A stretch of DNA of 64,000 nt from Nitrosopumilus sp. (lineage in GTDB: Archaea > Thermoproteota > Nitrososphaeria > Nitrososphaerales > Nitrosopumilaceae), in NCBI GenBank assembly GCA_029862745.1, contig JAOTWS010000001.1, positions 233,570 through 297,569 of the forward strand. Direction: 5' to 3'. Below, piece by piece: positions 1 to 8,267 of this stretch. Position numbers and translations under genes: made by a program. The stretch's first letter is position 1. The number at the start of each line of letters is the position of its first letter. The notes below the pieces were generated by a model. The model did no database searches, had not been told where the DNA came from, and saw nothing but the letters and a program-made list of their open reading frames with translations.

Positions 1-564
1 TTTATAGGCTATTCCAACAATGGCCTCAGATCTCCTAACAGGAGTAGAAGATAGTGAACGAATGTTTGATGTAAAAAATGATTCATTAGGAACACGGATG
101 ATGGTACCGTCAAATCTCCTAACACGCACAGAAAATGTGCTAATATCCAGCAATGTGCCAGTAACATCAGATCCTGGAATTTCAATTTTATCACCTTGTT
201 TTACAGGTTTTTCTATCATCAAGAAAATGCCTGAAATTAAATTTGAGACAACAGATTGCGTTGCAAAACCAATTACAATTCCAAAGATTCCACCAGCTAC
301 AAGTAATCCTGAAAAATCAACACCGGTAGTTGATGTGAAAACTAAAAACGATAAAATAATTATTCCAAAATAAATTAGCTTACTAAAGTTTTTGGCAGTA
401 TCTTGAGGAAGTTTAGGAGCATAATATTTTGAAAATAAAAGGCGTACTGTTCTTGCAAGAATAATACCCACACCGACTATAATTCCACCAGTAAGCAGAG
501 AAAGAGCAGTCAAACCTCCTGTGATTTCAATCTCCGATAAACTTTGTAGAAATTCAAATACCAT
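1..564 (-). CDS. MscS-family mechanosensitive channel, 5' part only
   Basis: Small-conductance mechanosensitive channel of the cytoplasmic membrane, a family that releases osmolytes on hypo-osmotic shock. Only the first 188 codons are visible; the frame is open from the ATG at 564 to base 1 and the C-terminus lies outside the window. Hydrophobic segments lie near residues 12-32 and 55-105. The last of these contains GFATQSVVSNLISG, which matches the glycine/alanine-rich pore helix TM3 of MscS. It is followed by the start of the beta domain (KQGDKIEIPG). The start codon overlaps the stop of the DUF432-like gene by four bases (ATGA), so the two are probably one transcript. Family assignment is firm; the ion or solute specificity is not visible. 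Confidence 0.9.
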   Translation of the reverse strand, partial: MVFEFLQSLSEIEITGGLTALSLLTGGIIVGVGIILARTVRLLFSKYYAPKLPQDTAKNFSKLIYFGIIILSFLVFTSTTGVDFSGLLVAGGIFGIVIGFATQSVVSNLISGIFLMIEKPVKQGDKIEIPGSDVTGTLLDISTFSVRVRRFDGTIIRVPNESFFTSNIRSLSSTPVRRSEAIVGIAYK

Positions 565-1319
565 CAGTCAACACCCATATCCATGTGTCTTATACTTTCA
601 GATACCTCATACGCTGGAGATTTAGCCCAATCAGTTTTAATTGGATTTGCATCTATATCAATAACTTCAAGAGTTAGTTTTTTCCTAAGTGTTGCAACCA
701 ATGAATCAATTATTGATTTAGAATTTTTATAATACAAGGAATTACCAGTGATCGGAAAAACAATTTTAGAAATGGTAAAACCCTTATTCAATTGATTTTT
801 GATGTCAATTTTTAAAACGGCATTGTAAAAAGGGATGGAATCTTCATACGATTCAACTATTTCAGAATTTGTGTATTTGCAAAGAGTTCCAGATTCCGGA
901 GGACCATATAAACAAAATCTAGAGTTTATAGGATCACAAATAAACCAATCAAGAGAATCTTTATACCCTCCATGAACTAAAAACACCCCAATCTCTATTG
1001 GGCATCTAACATATACTGTGGCAGCCGAACCTTCAGATAGAAAAACAGGTGTTTCAAAATCCAGATAGACATGACTAGTTCTAGGAGCAGGATGGTTTAA
1101 TGGGCGAATTGGGCATAATTCAAGTGTCAAGTCTGAAGATATGCTTGGAATTATTTTTTTGATTATTTTATTCTCAGCATCTTTTCGAATGTAAGAAAAA
1201 ACATGCTTTCCTATTCTTTCAATCTTAATTTCAATATTAGGAAAAGTAAATTCAAAATTTTCACTAATTGTGTAAATCCCGTAATTAGATAATACAGATT
1301 CAGAATTTTTATCGCTCAA
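564..1319 (-). CDS. DUF432-like protein in operon with MscS channel
   Basis: A soluble 251-residue protein with no signal peptide or membrane segment. It resembles archaeal DUF432 proteins, whose function is unknown and which are often found beside MscS channels. I base this on recall of the family (mid-region EFTFPNIEIKIERIGKHVFSY, conserved CPIEIGVF and DWFICDP) and on the context. It ends by overlapping the downstream MscS start (ATGA), which suggests translational coupling and a shared role, perhaps in channel regulation; that role is inference. Confidence 0.65.
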   Translation of the reverse strand: MSDKNSESVLSNYGIYTISENFEFTFPNIEIKIERIGKHVFSYIRKDAENKIIKKIIPSISSDLTLELCPIRPLNHPAPRTSHVYLDFETPVFLSEGSAATVYVRCPIEIGVFLVHGGYKDSLDWFICDPINSRFCLYGPPESGTLCKYTNSEIVESYEDSIPFYNAVLKIDIKNQLNKGFTISKIVFPITGNSLYYKNSKSIIDSLVATLRKKLTLEVIDIDANPIKTDWAKSPAYEVSESIRHMDMGVD

Positions 1320-1402
1320 CTAGGATTAACATCAAATCCCAAGATTTAATTCCTCTCATTAAGAGTTGAACATGACCTGTGTTTTAATAAAAAAAGAATC
1401 TG

Positions 1403-2734
1403 CTATTCCAGTTCTAAAAGAATATTTGCACTTCCAAAATCTTCGTTAATTCTAAAATAATATGTTTTTGAAGAATCATATTCAAATTTTGTTCCACCGT
1501 AACCAATATTTGGACCAAAAAGAATGTTGAATTCTCTTGTGTCACCTGGATTCAGAACAATTTCTCCACTAGTAAAGTCCATTCCAGAATATTTGAATGC
1601 CTTTGAGCCATCCCATATATCATAACTGCATATAGAAGGACTTGTACAATGCATTGCAGTGATCTCAGAACTTGTGTTCTCAGCTAACATTCGAATGGAT
1701 AATATAGCTTGTCCAGTTGGACTGATTACAAATTCATTTCCTTCAGAGCCAATTCCAAACCAATAATAGGTAATTGGTCCAATTTCAAATCTTTCAGCAT
1801 TTGCTTTATGCTTGTATAATGTAATTGCTTTTTTGATGGGTTTTTCACAATCAATTCTTTTGTAGCTTACTTTGATTTCAGAGCATTTTTCTAGTTCTGC
1901 TTCAAGTGCTGCCAATTCAGTATCAGTACTTTTTGGTGCTTCAGATGTCATTTGAGGGGTTTGAGAAGTTGCAGAAACTGAGATTAATCCAATTTTAATC
2001 ATATGTTGGATACCATTTACAAATTCACCATCAGTGATAGTTCCATCTGCCCACCAACCAGCATTAGTTTTTACCCAAGCTGGAACACCATCATCTGATG
2101 ATTCAGAAGATACAGCTGTAGAAGGAACTACAATGATGTCGTTTGTAATCAAAAATTCAATACCAGACAAGAATTCAGATTCAGAGATTGTTCCATCTGC
2201 CCACCAACCAGCATTAGTTTTTACCCAAGCTGGAACTTCATTTTGAGCAGAGGTCATATGGCGCATCATGGGATCAATACTGTTTAGAACATCATCCATG
2301 TTTTTTCCAGAAATTTTTACAACTGCCCCAGAAACAATTTCAGTGGTACCACCATGTGGTAAAGTAGAATCAACATATTTTGCATACAAAATATCACCAG
2401 GGGCGGATATTAGTCTATTTTTTGTTGGATCTCCAGAATCTGCAACATAAACACTACCTTTGAAAATCCCACTATACACACCTGTCTCCACAACTAGAAT
2501 TTCCAAACCAGCAGGGGATGTATCAGACCAAACAGTTATTGTAAATTTATCTGCAAAGTTTGGATATTCTTTTTTATTCATATCATTGTCTTTGACATAA
2601 ATATCAGCAAAGGAGTTAATTGAAACAATCTCTTTATCCCAATAAATTATTCCAGTATTAGATGATTCTGCAAATACCATGGGTGTACCCATAAGAATTA
2701 ATGAAAAAGCAATCACCATCCATTTATTCATCAT
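1403..2734 (-). CDS. Secreted protein with two AWVKTNAGWWADG repeats (long paralogue)
   Basis: A 443-residue exported protein of unknown function. Residues 1-22 are a signal peptide (positive MMNKW, hydrophobic core, cut near VFAES). Residues about 25-145 form a beta-rich domain of a kind common in this phylum (VVETGVYSGIFKGSV). Two repeat units start with VPAWVKTNAGWWADGTI, near residues 168 and 219, each followed by 'EF..GI..[LM]I...II'. A Cys-containing helix (ELAALEAELEKCSEIK) and a C-terminal domain of about 145 residues follow. The repeat region and helix are identical to those of the next gene at both DNA and protein level, while the flanks diverge. A TATA-like box (TTAAATATTT, minus strand, 2751-2760) and one regulon motif (2780) lie upstream. 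Probably a cell-surface protein; the ligand is unknown. Confidence 0.85.
   Translation of the reverse strand: MMNKWMVIAFSLILMGTPMVFAESSNTGIIYWDKEIVSINSFADIYVKDNDMNKKEYPNFADKFTITVWSDTSPAGLEILVVETGVYSGIFKGSVYVADSGDPTKNRLISAPGDILYAKYVDSTLPHGGTTEIVSGAVVKISGKNMDDVLNSIDPMMRHMTSAQNEVPAWVKTNAGWWADGTISESEFLSGIEFLITNDIIVVPSTAVSSESSDDGVPAWVKTNAGWWADGTITDGEFVNGIQHMIKIGLISVSATSQTPQMTSEAPKSTDTELAALEAELEKCSEIKVSYKRIDCEKPIKKAITLYKHKANAERFEIGPITYYWFGIGSEGNEFVISPTGQAILSIRMLAENTSSEITAMHCTSPSICSYDIWDGSKAFKYSGMDFTSGEIVLNPGDTREFNILFGPNIGYGGTKFEYDSSKTYYFRINEDFGSANILLELE
1871..2239. repeat. 369-bp direct repeat, copy 1
   Basis: This stretch inside the 443-residue secreted protein appears base-for-base identical to 3317-3685 at a constant offset of 1446. 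It covers both WWADG repeat units and the following Ser/Thr-rich linker and Cys helix. Identity stops abruptly at both edges, where the two genes differ clearly. This indicates recent duplication or gene conversion. Confidence 0.93.
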
Positions 2735-2778
2735 GATGCTTTATCATTGCAAATATTTAAGGTCATAATTATTTTAGA

Positions 2779-2790
2779 CTAGTGGCAAAA
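2779..2790 (+). promoter_or_regulatory. Putative regulon operator, site 1 (CTAGTGGCAA)
   Basis: One copy of the [AC]TAGTG-N-[CT]AA motif shared by the intergenic regions of the 2.7-11.9 kb cluster. It lies 46-54 bases before the ATG at 2734 and about 20 bases upstream of the likely TATA box (2751-2760). Its orientation relative to transcription matches the other sites. Confidence 0.55.
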
Positions 2791-2848
2791 AACAATTATT
2801 TGAGATTAAGATGGATGTAAGTGTTTTTGTTAAAAATAAAAAAAGGGT

Positions 2849-3751
2849 TTATCCCAAATTTAATGGGATAGAAATGCTACCAAAAGATTCACTTCCTCTA
2901 AAGTAGTAATCTTTTTCAGGATCATATTCAAATGTAGTTCCCCCGCCACCAATATTTGGTCCAAAGAACATATTGAACATTTCAGTTTCTCCAGGTTTTA
3001 TTATAATCTGACCATTGGTGAAATCCATTCCTGAATATTTGAAATCCTCAACACCATTTGTGACATCATAGTTACATATAGCAGGTCCCGTACAAAACAG
3101 CGCCTCAGTTTGAGAACCAGTATTTTCAACTAAGATTCTGAGTCGGAGCATTGCTTGACCAGAGGATGTAATTTCAAAGCTGTTTCCTTCAGTTCCAAAA
3201 CCAGGCCAATAGAAAGTAACAGGTCCAGCTTGATGAGGTTCTGAAAGCAGTTTGAAATTATATGCAGTGATTTCATGTTTTGCAGATCTTTCACAGTTGA
3301 GTCTATCATATGCTTTTTTGATTTCAGAGCATTTTTCTAGTTCTGCTTCAAGTGCTGCCAATTCAGTATCAGTACTTTTTGGTGCTTCAGATGTCATTTG
3401 AGGGGTTTGAGAAGTTGCAGAAACTGAGATTAATCCAATTTTAATCATATGTTGGATACCATTTACAAATTCACCATCAGTGATAGTTCCATCTGCCCAC
3501 CAACCAGCATTAGTTTTTACCCAAGCTGGAACACCATCATCTGATGATTCAGAAGATACAGCTGTAGAAGGAACTACAATGATGTCGTTTGTAATCAAAA
3601 ATTCAATACCAGACAAGAATTCAGATTCAGAGATTGTTCCATCTGCCCACCAACCAGCATTAGTTTTTACCCAAGCTGGAACTTCTGCATAAACAGATGC
3701 AGTAGAGGCCAATAGAAGTATTGCGGCAATTGCAGTTATTATGATTTTCAT
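2849..3751 (-). CDS. Secreted protein with two AWVKTNAGWWADG repeats (short paralogue)
   Basis: A 300-residue exported protein of unknown function. The signal peptide covers residues 1-22 (MKIIITAIAAILLLASTASVYA), so the mature protein starts directly with the first VPAWVKTNAGWWADG unit. A second unit, an ELAALEAELEKCSEIK helix and a C-terminal beta domain of about 145 residues follow. The C-terminal domain shares conserved cysteines and the motif FKYSGMDFT..[EQ]I with the longer paralogue. It lacks that paralogue's N-terminal beta domain. Its promoter has a TATA box (TTAAATATCC, minus strand, about 3771-3780) with two regulon motifs directly behind it, so regulation with the CarH-like cluster is likely. 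Probably surface-exposed; the ligand is unknown. Confidence 0.85.
   Translation of the reverse strand: MKIIITAIAAILLLASTASVYAEVPAWVKTNAGWWADGTISESEFLSGIEFLITNDIIVVPSTAVSSESSDDGVPAWVKTNAGWWADGTITDGEFVNGIQHMIKIGLISVSATSQTPQMTSEAPKSTDTELAALEAELEKCSEIKKAYDRLNCERSAKHEITAYNFKLLSEPHQAGPVTFYWPGFGTEGNSFEITSSGQAMLRLRILVENTGSQTEALFCTGPAICNYDVTNGVEDFKYSGMDFTNGQIIIKPGETEMFNMFFGPNIGGGGTTFEYDPEKDYYFRGSESFGSISIPLNLG
3317..3685. repeat. 369-bp direct repeat, copy 2
   Basis: Second copy of the 369-bp repeat (first copy 1871-2239). It codes for the same residues in the shorter secreted paralogue and ends at the junction with that gene's own signal peptide. Absence of any visible synonymous change points to recent conversion rather than conserved selection alone. 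Confidence 0.93.
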
Positions 3752-3781
3752 TGTTATATTTATTCAGAAAGGATATTTAAG

Positions 3782-3813
3782 ATAGTGCTAAAATGAGTTC
3801 TAGTGCTAAAATG
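3782..3813 (+). promoter_or_regulatory. Putative regulon operators, sites 2 and 3 (tandem TAGTGCTAAAATGA)
   Basis: Two direct copies of TAGTGCTAAAATGA start at 3783 and 3801, 18 bases apart. The first sits 32-40 bases before the ATG of the minus-strand secreted protein (3751) and touches its TATA box (3771-3780). The same placement is seen at 8566, 8671 and 10936, so a regulator bound here would affect TBP/TFB access. Confidence 0.65.
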
Positions 3814-3840
3814 ATAAAATCAAAATTAAAATGACAAAAT

Positions 3841-3854
3841 CTAGTGGTAATGTG
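3841..3854 (+). promoter_or_regulatory. Putative regulon operator, site 4 (CTAGTGGTAATGTG)
   Basis: A further copy of the motif, 52-60 bases upstream of the GTG start of the DUF1722 gene. Relative to that gene it is inverted compared with the other promoters, so it may instead belong with sites 2 and 3. A clear TATA box (TTTATATGG, about 3872-3880) lies between it and the start, about 25 bases before the GTG, which fits a leaderless transcript. Confidence 0.5.
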
Positions 3855-3901
3855 AAATAGCGTTGTTTCTCTTTATATGGAAATGAAGAACAACTTGAAA
3901 G

Positions 3902-4447
3902 GTGAATGAGATTCAAAAATCCACAAGTGAAAAAATAAAAAAAATATCAGAAAGAGAGGTTAAAGAATTTGTGTTACAAAGATTTGAGGATGTAAAAAAA
4001 AGTAATAAAATAAAAGATTTGATTTCGTTTCAAGCAATGAACAAGTACATGGTGATGGCACATAATCAAAATGAGTTAAAGGTTTTAGGCAATATCGTAG
4101 CAAGCAACAAAAAAAATCCATTTTCAGAAATACTTGCCGAATATGAAAAACATCTAAAAGCGGCACTAAATAGCGAGCCTACAATAAAAAAACATAGTAA
4201 TGTGATAATGCATATCTTTGGATTTTTTTCTAAAAACTTTAGTCAGTTAGAAAAAGAACAGTTTTTTAATTTGTTAAATCAATTTCAGGAAGAGCAGATC
4301 ACTATAGGGAGTATTTTATCAGAGATAAATCCAATAATTTACAGATTCAACAACACATATCTTGCTAGCCAAACATATTTTCTTTTATATTCGGATCCAG
4401 ATACGGGAAACATATTCCAATTTTTAAGAAAAGGTAATTCAGAATAA
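3902..4447 (+). CDS. DUF1722 (YbgA-type) protein
   Basis: A 181-residue soluble protein matching the DUF1722/YbgA domain. The core runs from about residue 40 to 165: LISFQAMNKYMVMAHN, then LGNIVA, EILAEYEKHLKAAL, HSNVIMHIFGFFSKN and YLASQTYFL, all at the family's usual spacing. In bacteria this domain is often fused to a DUF523 domain and encoded beside photolyase genes and in LitR/CarH-controlled clusters; its biochemical role is unsettled. Here the domain stands alone, with about 35 lysine-rich residues in front. The start is GTG, chosen because TTTATATGG lies 25 bases upstream. Its place in the cluster with a CarH-like sensor supports a light or oxidative-stress role (inference). Confidence 0.85.
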   Translation: MNEIQKSTSEKIKKISEREVKEFVLQRFEDVKKSNKIKDLISFQAMNKYMVMAHNQNELKVLGNIVASNKKNPFSEILAEYEKHLKAALNSEPTIKKHSNVIMHIFGFFSKNFSQLEKEQFFNLLNQFQEEQITIGSILSEINPIIYRFNNTYLASQTYFLLYSDPDTGNIFQFLRKGNSE

Positions 4448-4532
4448 GAGAATATTTGAGAGAAAATTTAGAATAAAGCAATAAAAATATTCAAATCAAA
4501 AATTAAATAGATTTTCGGATATATCATATACT

Positions 4533-5690
4533 TTAAAAAAAATCAGAAAGTATTTTCTGCTGTATTAATTTTGAAATATTTCCATGTATGAGCCACTCAG
4601 TTTTACTTATACTAGTTCTATTTGATGCCAAAAGAATTGCATCATCAAAATTATCAGCAATGGCGGGATTTTGATTCATGACCTCACGAATGCCTTCACG
4701 GACTTGCCATACACCTACAGGAATCGCATATTCAGGTCTGATTTCACGTAAAATAACGACTCCAGCCTGAATTTTCATTTTGGATAAATATTCTAATACA
4801 CCCAATTTGGCTGCAAAATAGGCTCCAGCTATTGCCGGAGAATGATCAATTCCACGTGCATCCTCAAAATCAGAGCCAAATCCCAAAACACTATCAGAAT
4901 ACCAAGCCTCAATCATTTCATACATCCATCTGTGCGGAAATAAAACAACAATGAAAATATTACCTAAATGCTCATAAAAAAAAACCCTGCAAGAATCAAT
5001 TAAACCATAATCTAAAATCTCACTTACAAGAGATTTTGAAATAATATCATCAGTGGCAGTTATACTCCATTTAGTTGGAACAAGTTTTCTTTTTTTTCCC
5101 AACATACCAATACTAAAACATTTTTGAATTTTTGAAATTTCAATTCCAGAATCATACAAACTCAGAATTGCATCTTCTGCTTTCAAGTCTTTATCATAGA
5201 ATATTTTTTCAATTGATTTATTAGAATTAGAACTAAAGAACTTTGCAGATCTTATTTCTCCAATAGGACCAAAAGGGGCACTTTCACCATCAAGTAAAAC
5301 ATTAGATGATGTTGATTTTGAAAATATTATATCAGTATCAGTAGGCTTAGAAGACATTGTTACCTCTTGAAGATCTTCTATATACCTACCATCTGTTTGA
5401 TCAATTGAGATTTTTTGTATTCCACGAACTAAATTTAATCTAAAATTAACAATTTCTTCCAAAGATTTTCCTTTCCACTTTTCAGGACTATCAAACAGAC
5501 TTGTGTCACCATGAATTGGAGGAAGCATTGGACCAACAAAGACTTTTGGGTAGTTATGTGAACCCACGAAGACAGATGGCGGACTGGTTCCACTAATAGA
5601 ATCAGAAGAAAATAAATTTCCATATTTTGAGAGAGTTTCATGCCACTTGGATAAAATTGCACGTCGAATATCTTGAGACTCAGAAGACAA
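4533..5690 (-). CDS. nreA: NreA-family DNA repair protein with PCNA-binding C-terminus
   Basis: A 385-residue archaeal Nre protein (DUF650/DUF651). The N-terminal signature is PPSVFVGSHNYPKVFVGPM followed by GDTSLFDSPEKW; the C-terminal half carries RGIDHSPAIAGAYFAAKLGVLEYL. Nre proteins take part in DNA damage repair, and in Haloferax NreA works through the sliding clamp. The last eight residues, QKILSDFF, form a textbook PIP box (Q-x-x-L-x-x-F-F) for PCNA binding. No cysteine cluster is visible at the N-terminus, so any zinc site found in some relatives is missing here. Its promoter lacks the regulon motif although it lies inside the cluster. It is divergent from the BtuF-like gene with 99 bases between them. 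Confidence 0.9.
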   Translation of the reverse strand: MSSESQDIRRAILSKWHETLSKYGNLFSSDSISGTSPPSVFVGSHNYPKVFVGPMLPPIHGDTSLFDSPEKWKGKSLEEIVNFRLNLVRGIQKISIDQTDGRYIEDLQEVTMSSKPTDTDIIFSKSTSSNVLLDGESAPFGPIGEIRSAKFFSSNSNKSIEKIFYDKDLKAEDAILSLYDSGIEISKIQKCFSIGMLGKKRKLVPTKWSITATDDIISKSLVSEILDYGLIDSCRVFFYEHLGNIFIVVLFPHRWMYEMIEAWYSDSVLGFGSDFEDARGIDHSPAIAGAYFAAKLGVLEYLSKMKIQAGVVILREIRPEYAIPVGVWQVREGIREVMNQNPAIADNFDDAILLASNRTSISKTEWLIHGNISKLIQQKILSDFF

Positions 5691-5789
5691 CGTAAATTGT
5701 GCCTAAAATTACCCTATTAAGTTGCCTAATTAACAAAATTGACAGATTGTAAACGTATGATGTTTAAAGGATATTTGCAAATATAATAT

Positions 5790-6710
5790 ATGGTAGTTAA
5801 AAGAATTGTTTCTTTTCTGCCAAGTGCAACTGAGCTATTGTATGAATTTGGAGTACAAGATCTGTTATACGGGGTTACACATGAATGCAAATATCCACCA
5901 GATGCAAATTTAAAATTAAAAGTTATCAGTTCAGTGATTAAATCAGACAAACTATCAAGTCAAGAGATCGATATGATGACTTGCCAGTTACTAAAAGAAG
6001 GAACAGATATTTTCATTTTAGATGAAAAAAATCTAAAAGATGCAAATCCAGATTTGATCATAACACAAGAAACTTGTGAAGTTTGCGCTGCATATACAAA
6101 CCAAGTAAGTAAAGCGATAAAAATTCTTGAAAAAAAACCAACTCTGGTTTCAATGGATCCACATAACCTGTATGAAATTATTAACTCAGTTAAAGAATTA
6201 GGAAAAATATTAGAAAAAGAATCAAGAGCAAAAGAAATCATAGATTCGCTTGAGAAAAGAATTCAAAACATACAGAAAAAATCTACAGGTAAAAAGCCAA
6301 AAGTTCTTGCAATTGAATGGATTGATCCATTTTTTACTGCAGGTCATTGGATTCCAGAGATGATAGATATTGCAGGAGGAACTAACATGATCAGTAAAAT
6401 TGGAGAGCGTTCCAGAAGATTAAGTTTTAAAGAGATTAACCAAGCTGATCCAGATATAATTATCATGATGCCATGTGGATTTGATATCAGACGTACAGTT
6501 TTTGAATACAATAAAATATTAAAAGAAAATGATAATTGGAAATCGTTAAAAGCTGTTAAAAATAAACAGGTTTTTGGAGTTGATGCAAATTCATTTTTCA
6601 GCAAGCCAAGCATTAGAACGATAGACGGATTAGAGATATTAGCAAAAATAATTCAACCAGATACATTCCAGAATCTAAAAATAAAAGAAAATGCATATTT
6701 TGCAATATAA
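5790..6710 (+). CDS. BtuF-like (TroA-fold) cobalamin/iron-binding protein without signal peptide
   Basis: A 306-residue periplasmic-binding-protein fold of the BtuF/FecB kind. It begins VKRIVSFLPSATELLYEFG and has the helical linker (IIDSLEKRIQNIQKK) between two lobes, LAIEWIDPFFTAGHWIPEMIDIAGG at lobe two and a final 'V..VDANSFFSKPS.R..DGLEIL'. Relatives bind cobalamin or ferric chelates for ABC import. No signal peptide or lipobox is present, so this copy is probably cytoplasmic, as in many archaeal relatives, and no permease or ATPase gene is nearby. A TATA-like TTTAAAGG lies about 27 bases before the ATG, so it is likely leaderless. Being next to a cobalamin-binding regulator is suggestive but not proof of a B12 role. 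Confidence 0.75.
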   Translation: MVVKRIVSFLPSATELLYEFGVQDLLYGVTHECKYPPDANLKLKVISSVIKSDKLSSQEIDMMTCQLLKEGTDIFILDEKNLKDANPDLIITQETCEVCAAYTNQVSKAIKILEKKPTLVSMDPHNLYEIINSVKELGKILEKESRAKEIIDSLEKRIQNIQKKSTGKKPKVLAIEWIDPFFTAGHWIPEMIDIAGGTNMISKIGERSRRLSFKEINQADPDIIIMMPCGFDIRRTVFEYNKILKENDNWKSLKAVKNKQVFGVDANSFFSKPSIRTIDGLEILAKIIQPDTFQNLKIKENAYFAI

Positions 6711-6749
6711 TTAACATGAACTAAAATAGATCATAACACATACTAATAT

Positions 6750-6839
6750 ATGAAAAAATTAAATTTAATTCCTAGTGAGTTTATAAAAAATCTAGATATT
6801 GAAGAGTTATTAGAAATAAAAAAATATTGTTATGTTTGA
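6750..6839 (+). CDS. Possible small ORF, 29 residues
   Basis: An ATG-started reading frame (MKKLNLIPSEFIKNLD, then EELLEIKKYCYV) lies just after the BtuF-like gene. Its 3' end runs into the first copy of the 31-bp tandem repeat. It may be a small gene or the 5' end of a lost one. No family recognised. Confidence 0.25.
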   Translation: MKKLNLIPSEFIKNLDIEELLEIKKYCYV

Positions 6840-6889
6840 ATTAAAGATAAAAAAATATTGTTATGTTTGAATTAAAGATAAAAAAATAT
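6816..6889. repeat. 31-bp tandem repeat, about 2.4 copies
   Basis: The unit starts ATAAAAAAATATTGTTATG and recurs at 6816, 6847 and 6878 with a period of 31 and no visible mismatch; the third copy is partial. It lies between two convergent genes and touches the stop codon of the dehydrogenase gene. Probably slippage; may form part of a terminator region. Confidence 0.9.
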
Positions 6890-8265
6890 CAAATAGGTTT
6901 CCCCTTGTATTGATAATCAACTACTTTGTGGAATAAATTGTGAGAAGTAATCACAGTTATGGATGCAGTTACAATACCAATGAAATTTCGAAGAGTCATT
7001 AATTCACTAGGTAGATTAGCTATCAATGATGTTTGAAAAATTACATGAAAATTATCAAATAACCAAAATGCCAATGTAACCCAAGATAACACACCAGCTA
7101 AAAGATAACCTAAACGCGCCTTACTACGAATAAAAATTATTGCCATAATGATTACAACGTACCAAATAAATGATCCTAGCAACCACAGTGGTTGGTATAC
7201 TTCAGGTCTATCATCTAACCAATAATAAGAAGTGCCAATTATAGCCAATGCAAAAAGAGATATCTGAATAGCCTTTTGGTTAATTTTAAAACCAGTTTTT
7301 TCTTCTTTCATCTCAGACGGAGTAGGAGATGACATCATTTCTTTAGTAGCAATGTCAATGGATTCACGGACAGACTTTAATCTCAATGGAATGATTTTTG
7401 TAATTTCATTATTTGTTACAACGGTATCATGTACAAGACTATCAATCAGAGGTCTTGCAAGAGATGCCTTTACAGGAGTAATCAAATCAACCCAATAAGA
7501 AGAAAGACGAGTGGTCAGAAATGGGATTTGCAAGACAAACAAATTTTTATTTAAATATGCAGAATAAACACGCATTAGTTCTTCATAGGTCATTCTATCA
7601 GGACCACCAATTTCAAATATTTTTCCTAGGGTTTCAGGTTTTTTAAGACATTCAGATAAATAATAAATTACATCATCAACTGCGATAGGTTGTGCAATAG
7701 ATTTTACCCATGATGGACACACCATAATACGCAATCGTTCAACAAGATAACGAAGCATGGCATAAGATCCTCCCTGAGCACCTATAATCAAGGATGCACG
7801 TAATTCAGTAACAGGGATGTTTTTAGAGGCAAGTATTTCTCCGACTTCCTTACGACTTTTCATATGAGGAGATAATTCTAAACTATCATTAACCAAACCC
7901 CCAAGATAGATGATTCTCTTCACACCAGATTTTGTTGCAGCTTTGAGAAAATTTTGAGCTTGAATCTTTTCTCTAGATGCAAATTCTTTCCATTCTGATT
8001 TACTGCCCTCCATAGAATGAAGTAAATAATATGCAACCTCAATACCATTCATTGCATTAGTGAGTTGATCAATATCAAAAACATCAGCTTGAACATATTT
8101 CACATTTTTAGTGTCAGGTATTTTTTTTCTACTCAACCCCGTAACAGTGTAACCAGATTCAGATAGTAATGAAATCAATCGAGAACCAATGAAACCAGTA
8201 GCGCCAGTTACCAGAATAGAAAAAGGTGACGATTGAATAAAGGAATCACTAGTATTTTTTTCCAT
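6889..8265 (-). CDS. Atypical SDR (YbjT-like) oxidoreductase with C-terminal membrane domain
   Basis: A 458-residue fusion. Residues about 15-290 are an NAD(P)-binding short-chain dehydrogenase/epimerase domain of the atypical YbjT kind: ILVTGATGFIGSRL (GxxGxxG), then DVFDIDQL, YYLLHSM and GVKRIIYLGGLV. The classical YxxxK is replaced, as is usual in this subgroup. Residues about 335-445 hold four hydrophobic helices, so the enzyme is membrane-anchored. Similar SDRs occur in bacterial LitR/CarH-controlled clusters. The start at 8265 is two bases after the stop of a degraded upstream reading frame. The regulon promoter at 8555-8574 is about 290 bases upstream, before that degraded gene. Substrate unknown; a lipid or isoprenoid is plausible given the membrane domain. 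Confidence 0.8.
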   Translation of the reverse strand: MEKNTSDSFIQSSPFSILVTGATGFIGSRLISLLSESGYTVTGLSRKKIPDTKNVKYVQADVFDIDQLTNAMNGIEVAYYLLHSMEGSKSEWKEFASREKIQAQNFLKAATKSGVKRIIYLGGLVNDSLELSPHMKSRKEVGEILASKNIPVTELRASLIIGAQGGSYAMLRYLVERLRIMVCPSWVKSIAQPIAVDDVIYYLSECLKKPETLGKIFEIGGPDRMTYEELMRVYSAYLNKNLFVLQIPFLTTRLSSYWVDLITPVKASLARPLIDSLVHDTVVTNNEITKIIPLRLKSVRESIDIATKEMMSSPTPSEMKEEKTGFKINQKAIQISLFALAIIGTSYYWLDDRPEVYQPLWLLGSFIWYVVIIMAIIFIRSKARLGYLLAGVLSWVTLAFWLFDNFHVIFQTSLIANLPSELMTLRNFIGIVTASITVITSHNLFHKVVDYQYKGKPI

Positions 8266-8267
8266 TT

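Noticed and set aside
2034..3692. Plus-strand frames opposite the secreted repeat proteins
   Set aside because: They are antisense shadows of the WWADG repeats; both copies are identical only because the DNA is.
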